Assembly (NCBI GenBank): GCA_964019425.1
Contig: OZ025793.1
Coordinates: forward strand, 434,001 to 498,000
Length of the DNA: 64,000 nucleotides
Source of the DNA: Flectonema sp. DT1601
Taxonomy: Eukaryota; Euglenozoa; Diplonemea; Diplonemida; Diplonemidae
Direction: 5' to 3'
The notes under the pieces were generated by a model, which saw only the letters and a program-made list of their open reading frames with translations, ran no database searches and was not told the DNA's origin. The position numbers and the translations under genes were made by a program. Of this stretch, positions 1 through 10,560 are shown piece after piece; the first letter of the stretch is position 1; every line of letters begins with the position of its first letter.

Positions 1-3
1 ACG

Positions 4-86
4 GAACTAATGTTAAATTATCGTTATGTTATTTATGATACAATACATTTGTATTTTACGTACAAACTCGAACAGTTAACCCCCCT
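4..86. repeat. Dispersed repeat R1, copy a
   Basis: An 83-bp stretch that recurs at 30617-30699 in the same orientation with two substitutions. A shorter, more diverged form lies at 59526-59586. It begins GAACTAATGTTAAATT and ends in a run of C. It lies upstream of the first gene here and inside a gene-poor region in the second copy, so it is not coding. No terminal inverted repeats or poly(A) tail are visible. It could be a relic of a mobile element or a conserved intergenic signal. Confidence 0.8.
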
Positions 87-277
87 CAGGTGAGTTTATA
101 ATTTTCAAAATCGAACATACATCCCCCCGCGGTTGAGCTTGAAAATACAGTATCAAATTACCCCCTCAGGTGTATTTTTCGCAATCGTGTGCTACGCACT
201 ATCACATCAGAAGACATTCTATTATAGAAAAAAAAATTAGAAAGGTAAATATTTTTTCATTCTTAAAAACAGCCACA

Positions 278-2020
278 ATGGCACAGATACCGTGTCTTAA
301 TAGCAAACACTTATCTAGTTTGAGGAAGTGTAGAAGTAGTTCTGTTGAGTCTTTGTTAAATGCCGTGTTGGTACTATTTGGTTGTGATATCCCAACAAGA
401 GCTGACTTGTCCATTTTAATATCTGACAGCAGAAAGTTTACGAGGAAGTTAAGAGATTGGAATACCGAAAGATTAACATCGTCAGATAAAGTTATAAAAT
501 TACAACTAAAAAAACTACGACAATACAACCCGACTATTAACTTGGAGTCTATTAGTGATCCGATCTTAAGGGAAACAGTGGTGGTGTTGAAAACGTTTGT
601 TTTGAACTGTAAAACAACATTAGAATCGCAATCACAATCACAACTACGAACATCGACACCTCAAAGTCGGACATCTCGGAAGTGTAGATCAACATCGCCG
701 GCATGCAGAACTCTCTCTCCTCAGAGATTGTTCAATCCGGTCGTTAAAAACATTCAACTCGACATGTCAAATGGAGCAATCCAAATAGCAGACACCGACA
801 TCAGAATTACAAAATTTATAAACGACTTAGATGGTGAAATCGGAACATTAGTATTCTCAGGAAATCCTCAAACCACAGACTTCCTATCATTCAACATGTT
901 AGAGAAGATCGTACGAAGTACATATTCTGTATTAGGTAACTCCATTAGTAGTTGCAAAATCTCTGACAGTGACTTTATTGACACCACGATTAGTGATTCT
1001 CATAAGGTACTTTCCGCTAATACGTTGAAGGAATCGTTTTCTGATTTAAAATCTCAATCGTATCAGTCTGCGACATCAGTATTGGAACATATTAATAAAA
1101 TTGTTTTGAATTCTCCGCAATTTCATCATTTGTTTAAGTTGGGTGTGGGACTGGTTGTAGCAATAATAAGTCAACACAGCTGTTGTCGAATATCAAAACA
1201 CCATTTACTCCAAATGCTGAGGGGCAGCGACGTTGGAAGTGTTTCAAACGTTAGAGCGCACATCTTATCAAGAGTGTTATCTAATTCTAGAGCACTGGAT
1301 CTGGTGCTTCATCTTGAGTTCTGTGAATCTACCACCGCAGGTGACAAAATCACTTCTCCAGTCTCATTGTTGAGAAATCGATCGAAAATGTTTGAAATTC
1401 GATATGGAGATCCTCCTGAACTCGTAAAGCAATCAGTTGAGTTATTTCTCCTCTTATTAGGTGAACAACCAGGTGTCGGTTGGACTGAATACCAACGGGG
1501 TCTTTGTCAAACTAATCTCTTAAATAAAATGACTCACACATCAGACTCAAACTGTATCAGAGTCTCAGCTCACGTCTACAGACGAATTACAAAACTGAGA
1601 AATGTTCTTAAAGATGTCACGGACACTGGAAGTGTTGTAGCTGATGAATTGAAAAGATGGTCGCTGCAATTAATTGCGAGTGGAAAGGTTGGTCCTCGAA
1701 CGACAGCAATCAGTAGAAGTCGTAGTCGAAGTAGGTCAGCATCTGTTGGTAGGCATGTTAACTGTTTGAGCCCAACAGCGATATCGAGCAGCCCACCGCC
1801 TGAATTCGCATCTCCTGCGGCGCATTCTTCTATTGAATGGTTGAAATTCTGTCGTTCTGCGAGTCGGGATATATCTGAGTTGGACCTGCTTCGCATCTCA
1901 CGCGATACTTTAGTAAGATTAATATCTTTGTATGGATTCTCGCATCCAATTACTGCTGCTCGTATCGAACTCTACTGGCTGGACAATAACACAGCTGGTC
2001 ACAGCAGATCATCAAAATAA
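278..2020 (+). CDS. Hypothetical protein with an arginine/serine stretch
   Basis: A 580-residue protein of unknown function. I start it at the ATG at 278, not at the earlier in-frame ATG at 170. A T-rich tract followed by AAACAG (AG at 271-272) sits just before it and looks like the trans-splice acceptor, and the context gccacaATGG is good. The protein is hydrophilic, with Ser/Thr-rich linkers around residues 115-155 and an RSRSRSRSAS-type stretch near residue 485. It has no signal peptide or membrane span. The last 80 residues are helical and Leu-rich. I do not recognise the family. It may be an RNA-binding or cytoskeletal protein, but nothing in the sequence decides this. Confidence 0.75.
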   Translation: MAQIPCLNSKHLSSLRKCRSSSVESLLNAVLVLFGCDIPTRADLSILISDSRKFTRKLRDWNTERLTSSDKVIKLQLKKLRQYNPTINLESISDPILRETVVVLKTFVLNCKTTLESQSQSQLRTSTPQSRTSRKCRSTSPACRTLSPQRLFNPVVKNIQLDMSNGAIQIADTDIRITKFINDLDGEIGTLVFSGNPQTTDFLSFNMLEKIVRSTYSVLGNSISSCKISDSDFIDTTISDSHKVLSANTLKESFSDLKSQSYQSATSVLEHINKIVLNSPQFHHLFKLGVGLVVAIISQHSCCRISKHHLLQMLRGSDVGSVSNVRAHILSRVLSNSRALDLVLHLEFCESTTAGDKITSPVSLLRNRSKMFEIRYGDPPELVKQSVELFLLLLGEQPGVGWTEYQRGLCQTNLLNKMTHTSDSNCIRVSAHVYRRITKLRNVLKDVTDTGSVVADELKRWSLQLIASGKVGPRTTAISRSRSRSRSASVGRHVNCLSPTAISSSPPPEFASPAAHSSIEWLKFCRSASRDISELDLLRISRDTLVRLISLYGFSHPITAARIELYWLDNNTAGHSRSSK

Positions 2021-2158
2021 GCAATCAAACTTTACTGTACTGTTATTGCCCCGTTGTAGTTTTTTCACACTAAACCTCATCTCATGACATGTTTTTTTTT
2101 GGTGTAGAATGTTAACAAACGTGGGGGATCTTTTTGTCCCATTGTGTGTATTTTTTCT

Positions 2159-2194
<36 letters not shown>

Positions 2195-2347
2195 GATAAA
2201 GTCGTAGCCAACATTGTTTTTGTTAACCATTCGAATTATATTATTTAATCCTCCCCCTTTGACAGGTACTAGTATAATGATATTGTATTCTTGAAAGGTT
2301 CCAGTTACGTAGAATTATTATTATTTCCTGTCCCAAAACAGTTAAAC

Positions 2348-3244
2348 ATGATTCCTCCACAAGCAGAATGTGTGAAGCTAAAGCGACCAATTGAAAAATC
2401 ACCAACATGTTCTGCAAGTAGACGACCAACAGCTGCGGGTGATTATCGGGGAACAGCAAGGATTCCTCCATCGTGTTTGATGTTAAAACCTTGTTTTGGG
2501 TTTGGAGGAGTGTCGAGAACTTCATCAGTAAGCGCTCAACTCCCAACTAGAAGAAAAAGTAGAAATAGTTCCGGCAGTAACCTTCCTCCTCCTAGACCTA
2601 CTTTAAATAGCAATAGAGGACCTGTGAAGGGACAGTATGCTTTTTATAGAGCGAACTACAGCCCATCGGGATATCGTGAGCGTGGAATGAAGAAATCTGT
2701 TCTGGCTAAACCAATACCCGTTCCAGACCTCGCTTGTAAACTTTACTTAGCGAAAAGTATGACTCCGCGACTGTACTCATCGAGAAGTGAAGGACACCGG
2801 ACTCCTATCACTATGTTACCTGTTGAGGGAGTTCAGTTTCCATCACATGAAGAAGTTGATATCGAGACTCAGATAAGACAACAAGTCGAATCTGAACTCG
2901 CCTCCAAATACGAAGAAGACCATCGAAAATGGATGGAAAAGATGCAACAAGAAATTAAAGACCAGTGGGACATGGTTAAAACACGTCTTGACGACAAGGA
3001 TAAACGAATTGCTGAATTAGAAGCAATTGTAACGAGTATGGAATCTAACAGACAGGCAGCTCCTTCATCATCACCATCACCTTCAGGAAGTCCAAGTGTA
3101 AAAGAATATATATCAACACAATTAACTCACTCAAGGCAGACAGAATTAGAAAATCTTGATGCCGAATTAGCTGGGCTTCTTGACTGCAACGATTTCAACG
3201 AATGTGATACGGACATTATAAATGAAAATATCACTTCGGGCTAA
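2348..3244 (+). CDS. Hypothetical protein with a C-terminal coiled coil
   Basis: A 298-residue protein. The ORF is open from 2291, but the acceptor AG at 2340-2341 lies 6 bases before the ATG at 2348, so I start there. The first ~150 residues are basic, with many Pro, Ser and Arg, and look disordered. Residues ~165-235 are rich in Glu, Lys and Gln with heptad spacing (EVDIETQIRQQVESELASKY and onward) and predict a coiled coil. A Ser/Pro linker and an acidic tail follow. A pure T run (about 30 nt, 2161-2191) lies upstream. The layout resembles a microtubule- or basal-body-associated protein, but no family is recognised. Confidence 0.75.
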   Translation: MIPPQAECVKLKRPIEKSPTCSASRRPTAAGDYRGTARIPPSCLMLKPCFGFGGVSRTSSVSAQLPTRRKSRNSSGSNLPPPRPTLNSNRGPVKGQYAFYRANYSPSGYRERGMKKSVLAKPIPVPDLACKLYLAKSMTPRLYSSRSEGHRTPITMLPVEGVQFPSHEEVDIETQIRQQVESELASKYEEDHRKWMEKMQQEIKDQWDMVKTRLDDKDKRIAELEAIVTSMESNRQAAPSSSPSPSGSPSVKEYISTQLTHSRQTELENLDAELAGLLDCNDFNECDTDIINENITSG

Positions 3245-4945
3245 GTCAATGATCGTAAATAATGATATAATAATTCAAAGAAAAAGAATTAACAGTCAAG
3301 GGAATATTTTTTTTTTTCCCTCGAAAAAGTGTTGCCTAACGGCATTGTTACAAAAACCGAACTAACATTTTGAAGGCTTCAAAAGCATGATAGGGGTGCT
3401 AACTAATTAGCCCGAAAAACATGTCCTACTTTTATTAAATGATTGATTATTTATAAGTTGTTTTGTTTTATCATTTAAAACAAAGAAACAAACTGAACAC
3501 TTTCGATTATCCAATCAAATTAGATCGTTTATTTTCTTAATGACTGCTCTTCGATGGTGGCATCGCTTGAGAAGAGAAAGTAGTCAGCTGTGTCCTTCTA
3601 AAAAAAAGAAGTTAATTGCTTCTATTCTTCGTACAATGCCAGTCTATTTAAAAAAAAATAGTTCTGCTCTCTTTTTATAAGTTGGGATGATTTCTCCGTT
3701 TTTCAGTTCCTCTGCAGCTGATTTCGCTTCGTATTATCTGCTACATATTGAAAATGATATTTCATTTTTTTTTCATAGTTCTTTTTTCCACCGACTCCTG
3801 AGTATTTTTGACGCGCTCGTTCCATTTTTCCTTTTTGTTTGTTTTGTTTTGTTTAGTTCTTCCAGTCTATCTCCTCTCCAAGATGTTACAGTCGCTATAA
3901 AGTCAGCAACTTGGAACAAACTGGTTTTTGCGCAACTTGAATGTGAGCGCCTCAAAAGAAAATTGCTACTACCATGTGTGGTTACGGCCACCGGTCTTCA
4001 TCCAGAGCGGGCACATCCTGCGATACTCTGCGAGAAGCTAATAACTGCGAACCGTGAGAAGTCTTTTTTTTTCCCCTCTTTCTCAGAGTTAGGAGTGATT
4101 TGTGGATCTCTTTTATGCCCTCCGCCGTATTTAATTGTACCTAGGGCAGGGCTTTCACAATTATTTAAAAATAATTGAGTAACTCGTTTCCGTTCTGAAT
4201 TACAATACGGAAAAAGAGATTGCAACTGAGTTAGAAACATTTACTACTAAGTAGAGTATGTTTACGAGATTTTCAGAGTGTTTACCTTTACGTTGCCTTC
4301 AGTCAACATGTAACTTTTTTTTTGATACAATGCAATAGTTTTAGTAATGTCGTTATAAAACCCCTTTCCCAGAGTGAGGAGAGATTCCTCGATTTTTCTT
4401 TTTTTTTTTTTTTGTTGTTTTTTTTAAAAAAATTGTGTTATATAGCTCAGTAAATAAACTGGGTAGGTAGATGCCTTTCATTGTGTTAGGCTCTGGGCAA
4501 GGTGGAGGCTGGAATGTGGCTCGATCACTGCCAGCCAATACTATGAAACTACAATCTTGGCGATTGGGTCCTTACTGATGCGGGCTACCCAGACCCCTCG
4601 TAGTCATCAGTTTGTATTTTGCTAACTAAACTAGGCTATGAGGAGGATACCGACGGCATTTCTTAGACGGTTCTTACTTAACCGGTGAGCAAAACGTGAA
4701 GCCGATTATTTCTTCTTCTTCGTCTTATTTTTCCTATTGCTCAATCAGTAGAAGCCTTGTGTGGTATCCTAAATCTCCCCTAATCCGTTCTAAAAAAAAA
4801 AATATATATATATATATAGTAAAATAAATATTTATTATTATAGTGACGCTGAGATTCATGAAATTAGTTAGTTTTAATAAAAATGACATCCGCGAAAAAA
4901 GATGTACCTTTTTTTTTTTTTTTAAAACGCATATATTTTTTTTCA
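3245..4945. other. Intergenic region rich in pyrimidine tracts
   Basis: No credible gene. An open frame at 3687-4178 is mostly Phe/Ser from T-rich sequence and I do not treat it as coding. The region holds repeated T and A runs, an (AT)n tract near 4802-4820 and the dispersed repeat R2 at 4524-4632. The T run and TTTCAG at 4911-4946 are the acceptor of the next gene. Confidence 0.6.
4524..4632. repeat. Dispersed repeat R2, copy a
   Basis: About 109 bp, nearly identical to 59391-59501 in the same orientation with only a few differences. The core contains GATGCGGGCTACCCAGACC. It lies between genes in both places and does not code. Strong conservation of a short non-coding block 55 kb apart suggests either a recent mobile or SINE-like copy or a small RNA gene. 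I could not match it to a known RNA family. Confidence 0.8.
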
Positions 4946-4964
4946 GATAATAAATTTATATAAC

Positions 4965-6568
4965 ATGAAGGTGCAGCGACGCAGCTTCTACCTGGGCCAC
5001 ATGAAAGGAGCATTAGGAGGTTGTCATCCTGCCCTCGACAAGATAGTTCCAACGTCTGCTCTGAGTAAGGGATCGTGGAAGACTGCTTGGAGTAAGGGAC
5101 CTCTCAACATTACCACCAGTGAAGATGATGAAGAAATGTGTTTTAAAAGATACCAAAGAGAAAACCAAGTTGAGCAACTTCTGCGTCACACATACGAAAA
5201 ATCATTAAATAGCAGCAGTCGACTTCATAATAACTTAGAGCGTAAGAGAGCTCAAATTAAACAATCGTATTCAGATATAGAAGAAGCTCGATATGTTGTA
5301 GACGAATCTTGGGATGGAAGATCGAGACTTGATTGGGAAGTAATGTCTGATGACACTGTTCAGAGAATCATTTTGTCCAGCATATTCTCACCTGAAACAT
5401 CTGTTGGTGAAATCGGCACGACCGATTCCCCGGAACAGTTTCTCGAAAAATCTTTTTCCAACTGCAAATCATCGGGTAAAATAGCCTTAGCAAAACAGCG
5501 TAACTTAGAATTATGGACAGAAGCCACAACCCATGCCGTCATTTTCAAGCAAGAAGATCTACTAAAAACCCTTCCTGAAACACTTGTTCAAAGCTGTCGA
5601 GATGTCGCCGACTCCATAAACAAAACTCGCACAGATAAAGATCAAGAACCATCAAAGCATATCTTACCTCACAGACACTGTTTAACAAATCAGTTTTTGT
5701 TTCCTCCACTTCAAAAGGTTGACTTTCCTGGTAAGGATGACCTCTCTAAATTAGATGTTAAGGCGCACATATCACTTATCAGATGGTATCAAAATATGAA
5801 ACAAGACTCAAATACAAGAAAGGAATGGTTTGTGAATACCAGTAGAGATCAGCTTTCAGTAAGAAAACTTTTAACGAGTAAGTTAACCCTTCGAACTGGT
5901 GTTAAACGTGATATGGATAATGATATTGCAGAACAGGAGAAAGCGATCGCAGCTATTCAGCAAAGCGAAGAAAAATGGAGAAGAGTTCTAAACAAAAAGA
6001 GAACTCCTCTTCACGCTGAGGAAGCACATCTTCTGAAATCCTTACCAACGCCAGTCGTACCGAAGTTTGCTTTGGAAGAAGAGTCGGTTGAAATGAAATC
6101 TGACTTGCAGGAACACTTGGCAGACTTATTATCGACAACCAAATATAAGAAATGTCTCCTCGTTGACAACACTGGATCCTTTAGAGCTGCTGTTTATGAT
6201 CTAGCATGGATGCTATCAAGAGAACGTCTTCACTATGTTCGTTCTGAACAAAGAAAAACTGCTAATCATTTAACTCAGCGAGCTCGTAGACGTGTTGAGA
6301 TATCATGCAAAGACCTGATGGATCGACACAGAGAACTATTTACTATTGAACATAGCACTCCTGACCGCACTGACTACCTCTTTGCTCCTGATCAGTACGC
6401 TGCTGACATAGATAGTATGTTTATTTATTAATTCACTCTCACTCTCTTCAAACATACACAAACTCGAAACTAAAAAAAACAACAACAACAGCTGCAACAG
6501 TAAACACTGTGCATCCACCATTCGGTTCTGGAAGTTTTAAGAATACAGCGATAGGTGTTCGAGCGTAG
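4965..6568 (+). CDS. Coiled-coil protein, two exons, probably cytoskeletal
   Basis: Exon 1 is 4965-6414 and exon 2 is 6492-6568, joined across a 77-nt GTATGT...AACAACAG intron (6415-6491). Without splicing the frame stops at 6431. The spliced tail reads on to HPPFGSGSFKNTAIGVRA and a TAG at 6566-6568. A second acceptor CAG 9 nt downstream (6500) keeps the same frame, so three residues may be optional. The protein is ~508 residues, largely helical, with charged heptad-like segments (about residues 60-110 and 300-350) and no membrane span. T runs and TTTCAG (AG at 4945-4946) precede the ATG. The layout recalls tektin-like or doublet-microtubule proteins, but I see no tektin signature, so the function is open. 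Confidence 0.8.
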
Positions 6569-6824
6569 ATCAGTTTGTCATCTGCGTCGCTATTATATTC
6601 TGTTACTGTCAGCAGGTGGTCTGTTTATGTTATTAAGATATCACAAAAAAAAAAAAAAAAAAAAAAATCCGATAATAAAATAAAAATAACTTGTGATTAG
6701 TGTTTATTTGGTATTTTCGTTGTGTCGAGTGGTTACGCTTTAGGAAAAAAAAAAAAAAAAAAAAAAAAACACACGAGTTTTTTTTTTCTATTTACAAATA
6801 GTTTATTTATTTACACATAATAAC
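6569..6824. other. Intergenic region with A and T homopolymers
   Basis: A 256-bp spacer with two long A runs (about 6641-6667 and 6744-6769) and a T run at 6779-6788 that may serve the trans-splice site of the next small gene. Nothing else is visible. Confidence 0.5.
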
Positions 6825-7074
6825 ATGCCGGGACATGGAAAGACTGAGGCAGAGAATGAAAGACGTACTTTGGATTGCATCACTAGTGGAGGAGGCTTAG
6901 ACTGTGATCCGGTTGTTGGCACACTTAACTCACACTCTAAACAGGTTTGTGTGATCTGTTTCATGTTTTGTTGATGTTGTCATATTTATTTATCTTTATC
7001 ACTTAACTACCAAACAGAAAGGACATTTAGGCTTTGGTTCCATTGGTACATTTAGTAGTGTTGGAGGAGTGTAG
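6825..7074 (+). CDS. Small two-exon protein (58 residues)
   Basis: Exon 1 is 6825-6944 (40 codons). A 73-nt intron runs from GTTTGT at 6945 to AAACAG at 7017. Exon 2 is 7018-7074 and ends in TAG. The product starts MPGHGKTEAENERRTLDC and ends GFGSIGTFSSVGGV. The same kind of intron as in neighbouring genes, the clean phase-0 join and a Gly-rich end support a real gene, although each exon is short. No domain, signal peptide or membrane span is seen. The Gly/Phe/Ser-rich C-terminus slightly resembles the end of the upstream coiled-coil protein. Function unknown. Confidence 0.6.
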
Positions 7075-7354
7075 CTTGGATTCAATAGAATATTACTAGC
7101 TTACAATCTAGATAGTTGCATGATTCCGTATTTGATACTCTGCCAATGTTGTTTTAGCACTTACCGCTTTTTGTAATTACTTGTTAAGAGTTTGTGACAA
7201 GGGTTGTTAACTATAATTTATTAATAGAACCTGTGAATTATGTTGTGTTGGTACTCTGAGGTTATTGTTTTCACAAATTGGTTATCTCTCAAGCGTTTCT
7301 GTTGCTCTTATCATATGTTCCAAACAGAACTCCTCCTCTTTCAAAACAAATAAA

Positions 7355-8317
7355 ATGAAGACCGCCGCCGCCCTCGCTCTCATCGCGTCCGCTTCATCCC
7401 TTCCGTTGGACTACATCAACAACAATGAAGCACTTCTTTGGAAGAACTTCAAGGAGTCATACAACAAGAAGTACAGTGGAGTTGATGAACCAAAGAGAAG
7501 AACCATCTTCATGGAGAACATGAGAAAGGGATCTTCGTTGGAGAAGTCGAACCCTGGATGTGAATTTGGAATGAACATCTACACTGACTTGTCGAGTGAG
7601 GAATTCAAAGTTTACCACAACCTGAACATGCCAGTCGAGGAGAGCCCTGCTCGCAAGTACACTGCGGCTGATGTTGAGGCCAACGTCGATGCGGTGGACT
7701 GGAGAACCAAGGGAGCAGTGACCCAAGTGAAGAACCAGGCACAGTGTGGATCTTGTTGGTCGTTCTCGACTACCGGAGGTATCGAAGGACAGTGGAAACT
7801 TGCAGGTCACGACCTCGTTTCACTGTCAGAGCAGGAGTTGGTATCATGTGACAAGACTGATGCTGGATGTGGAGGAGGATGGCAATACCAAGCCATGCAG
7901 TGGTTACTCGACAACCACAGTGGTGGTATTGTTACTGAGGAAGAGTACCCATACACCTCTGGAGGAGGAAGTGTTGCGGCGTGCAAGGACGTTTCGTCGA
8001 TGAAGGTCGGAGCCACGATCAAGGGATACAAGAAGCTCGCTCACAGTGAGGATGAGATGGCTGTTTTCGTTGGTAAGAACGGACCTCTGTCGATTGCCCT
8101 TGACGCGAGCTCGTTCCAGACCTACACTGGAGGAATCCTGTCAAACTGTGATGGAAAGACCCTCGACCACGCTGTCTTGATTGTTGGATATGCTCCAGGA
8201 TACTGGATCGTAAAGAACTCTTGGGGAGCAAACTGGGGAGAGAGTGGATACATCAGAATCGCTAGAGGAAGCAACCAGTGTGGACTTGACCTCGCCCCAG
8301 TTACTTCAGAAATCTAA
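7355..8317 (+). CDS. Cathepsin L-like cysteine protease, array copy 1
   Basis: A papain-family (C1A) preproenzyme of 320 residues. Residues 1-15 form a hydrophobic signal peptide. An I29-type inhibitory propeptide follows (about 25-85, with [14 protein letters not shown]), and the mature enzyme starts near residue 108 at [15 protein letters not shown]. The oxyanion Gln and catalytic Cys are in [11 protein letters not shown], the catalytic His is in LDHAVLIVGY and the Asn in WIVKNSWGANWG. It lacks the long C-terminal extension of trypanosomatid cruzipain-type enzymes. It would act in lysosome-like compartments or be secreted. The start is the Met of the signal peptide. Its 5' flank (AAACAG, AG at 7326-7327) differs from that of the later copies, marking the left edge of the array. 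Confidence 0.95.
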   Translation: MKTAAALALIASASSLPLDYINNNEALLWKNFKESYNKKYSGVDEPKRRTIFMENMRKGSSLEKSNPGCEFGMNIYTDLSSEEFKVYHNLNMPVEESPARKYTAADVEANVDAVDWRTKGAVTQVKNQAQCGSCWSFSTTGGIEGQWKLAGHDLVSLSEQELVSCDKTDAGCGGGWQYQAMQWLLDNHSGGIVTEEEYPYTSGGGSVAACKDVSSMKVGATIKGYKKLAHSEDEMAVFVGKNGPLSIALDASSFQTYTGGILSNCDGKTLDHAVLIVGYAPGYWIVKNSWGANWGESGYIRIARGSNQCGLDLAPVTSEI

Positions 8318-8957
8318 TTAGCTCTCGTTGAAGTCACACAAGGTAAGGAAAGCAACGTGTCTACACGCCAGCTTGGAATATCTTGTTGTGTTGTTTGATT
8401 GTTATTCTTCATTTGTTTTATTGTTTTATTATTATATTTCCATTCTTTCCTTTGGGGAAGTCTGAAAAGACGTGTGTTGTTTTGTTTCTCTCTCTCCCTT
8501 TAGCAGCAATGATAATTGTGTTTGTGATCTCATTGTGTAGATCACGTTATCACTCCGTTTTGACTCAAATGAGTTACAAAGTAAGTATTGGGTATTCATC
8601 CTATTTGAGAGCTGCTATTGTCTTTCTCTCTCTTTTCTGTTATTTTGAAACCAGCGTGCTTTTTGAGTTCATTCATTCCTTTTGGATGAATGAAAACCAA
8701 ACCTTTTGAGTTGTTAGCCGCAGTTTGTTGTCTGTTGGTGAGCATCACTCTAGTTCTTACTTTAAGAGTAATGAAATTAATTCCTTTTGTATTCTGACGA
8801 CATCAAAAGTTAGTAACCTTCCCTCTTCAAAACAGAACTCAGTTCAGACACTCGACAAGAAAATGAATTATTGTTAGGTAAACATTTTATTATAAATTAA
8901 AACTCTTTTCATTTACAGACACTTCCTAGTTACATCCACCACCCGAATTATAAAAAT

Positions 8958-9920
8958 ATGAAGACCGCCGCCGCCCTCGCTCTCATCGCGTCCGCTTCAT
9001 CCCTTCCGTTGGACTACATCAACAACAATGAAGCACTTCTTTGGAAGAACTTCAAGGAGTCATACAACAAGAAGTACAGTGGAGTTGATGAACCAAAGAG
9101 AAGAACCATCTTCATGGAGAACATGAGAAAGGGATCTTCGTTGGAGAAGTCGAACCCTGGATGTGAATTTGGAATGAACATCTACACTGACTTGTCGAGT
9201 GAGGAATTCAAAGTTTACCACAACCTGAACATGCCAGTCGAGGAGAGCCCTGCTCGCAAGTACACTGCGGCTGATGTTGAGGCCAACGTCGATGCGGTGG
9301 ACTGGAGAACCAAGGGAGCAGTGACCCAAGTGAAGAACCAGGCACAGTGTGGATCTTGTTGGTCGTTCTCGACTACCGGAGGTATCGAAGGACAGTGGAA
9401 ACTTGCAGGTCACGACCTCGTTTCACTGTCAGAGCAGGAGTTGGTATCATGTGACAAGACTGATGCTGGATGTGGAGGAGGATGGCAATACCAAGCCATG
9501 CAGTGGTTACTCGACAACCACAGTGGTGGTATTGTTACTGAGGAAGAGTACCCATACACCTCTGGAGGAGGAAGTGTTGCGGCGTGCAAGGACGTTTCGT
9601 CGATGAAGGTCGGAGCCACGATCAAGGGATACAAGAAGCTCGCTCACAGTGAGGATGAGATGGCTGTTTTCGTTGGTAAGAACGGACCTCTGTCGATTGC
9701 CCTTGACGCGAGCTCGTTCCAGACCTACACTGGAGGAATCCTGTCAAACTGTGATGGAAAGACCCTCGACCACGCTGTCTTGATTGTTGGATATGCTCCA
9801 GGATACTGGATCGTAAAGAACTCTTGGGGAGCAAACTGGGGAGAGAGTGGATACATCAGAATCGCTAGAGGAAGCAACCAGTGTGGACTTGACCTCGCCC
9901 CAGTTACTTCAGAAATCTAA
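8958..9920 (+). CDS. Cathepsin L-like cysteine protease, array copy 2
   Basis: A 320-residue C1A preproenzyme with the same protein sequence as copy 1, including the signal peptide, the I29 propeptide and the Cys, His and Asn active-site motifs. It is the first copy preceded by the array spacer. The ATG lies 39 nt after TTTACAG (AG at 8917-8918), the probable trans-splice acceptor. A second AAACAG at about 8835 precedes a four-codon upstream ORF (ATG AAT TAT TGT TAG), so acceptor choice would decide whether that upstream ORF is in the mRNA. Confidence 0.95.
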   Translation: MKTAAALALIASASSLPLDYINNNEALLWKNFKESYNKKYSGVDEPKRRTIFMENMRKGSSLEKSNPGCEFGMNIYTDLSSEEFKVYHNLNMPVEESPARKYTAADVEANVDAVDWRTKGAVTQVKNQAQCGSCWSFSTTGGIEGQWKLAGHDLVSLSEQELVSCDKTDAGCGGGWQYQAMQWLLDNHSGGIVTEEEYPYTSGGGSVAACKDVSSMKVGATIKGYKKLAHSEDEMAVFVGKNGPLSIALDASSFQTYTGGILSNCDGKTLDHAVLIVGYAPGYWIVKNSWGANWGESGYIRIARGSNQCGLDLAPVTSEI

Positions 9921-10560
9921 TTAGCTCTCGTTGAAGTCACACAAGGTAAGGAAAGCAACGTGTCTACACGCCAGCTTGGAATATCTTGTTGTGTTGTTTG
10001 ATTGTTATTCTTCATTTGTTTTATTGTTTTATTATTATATTTCCATTCTTTCCTTTGGGGAAGTCTGAAAAGACGTGTGTTGTTTTGTTTCTCTCTCTCC
10101 CTTTAGCAGCAATGATAATTGTGTTTGTGATCTCATTGTGTAGATCACGTTATCACTCCGTTTTGACTCAAATGAGTTACAAAGTAAGTATTGGGTATTC
10201 ATCCTATTTGAGAGCTGCTATTGTCTTTCTCTCTCTTTTCTGTTATTTTGAAACCAGCGTGCTTTTTGAGTTCATTCATTCCTTTTGGATGAATGAAAAC
10301 CAAACCTTTTGAGTTGTTAGCCGCAGTTTGTTGTCTGTTGGTGAGCATCACTCTAGTTCTTACTTTAAGAGTAATGAAATTAATTCCTTTTGTATTCTGA
10401 CGACATCAAAAGTTAGTAACCTTCCCTCTTCAAAACAGAACTCAGTTCAGACACTCGACAAGAAAATGAATTATTGTTAGGTAAACATTTTATTATAAAT
10501 TAAAACTCTTTTCATTTACAGACACTTCCTAGTTACATCCACCACCCGAATTATAAAAAT

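Noticed and set aside
3687-4178. 163-codon ORF
   Set aside because: Composed of Phe/Ser/Leu from pyrimidine tracts, no acceptor-linked start, no domain.
4524-4632. R2 as a C/D snoRNA
   Set aside because: A TGATG-like motif is present but no properly placed D box or terminal stem was found.
8383-8709. 108-codon ORF repeated in each protease spacer
   Set aside because: Low-complexity hydrophobic sequence in a T-rich spacer, repeated only because the spacer is repeated.
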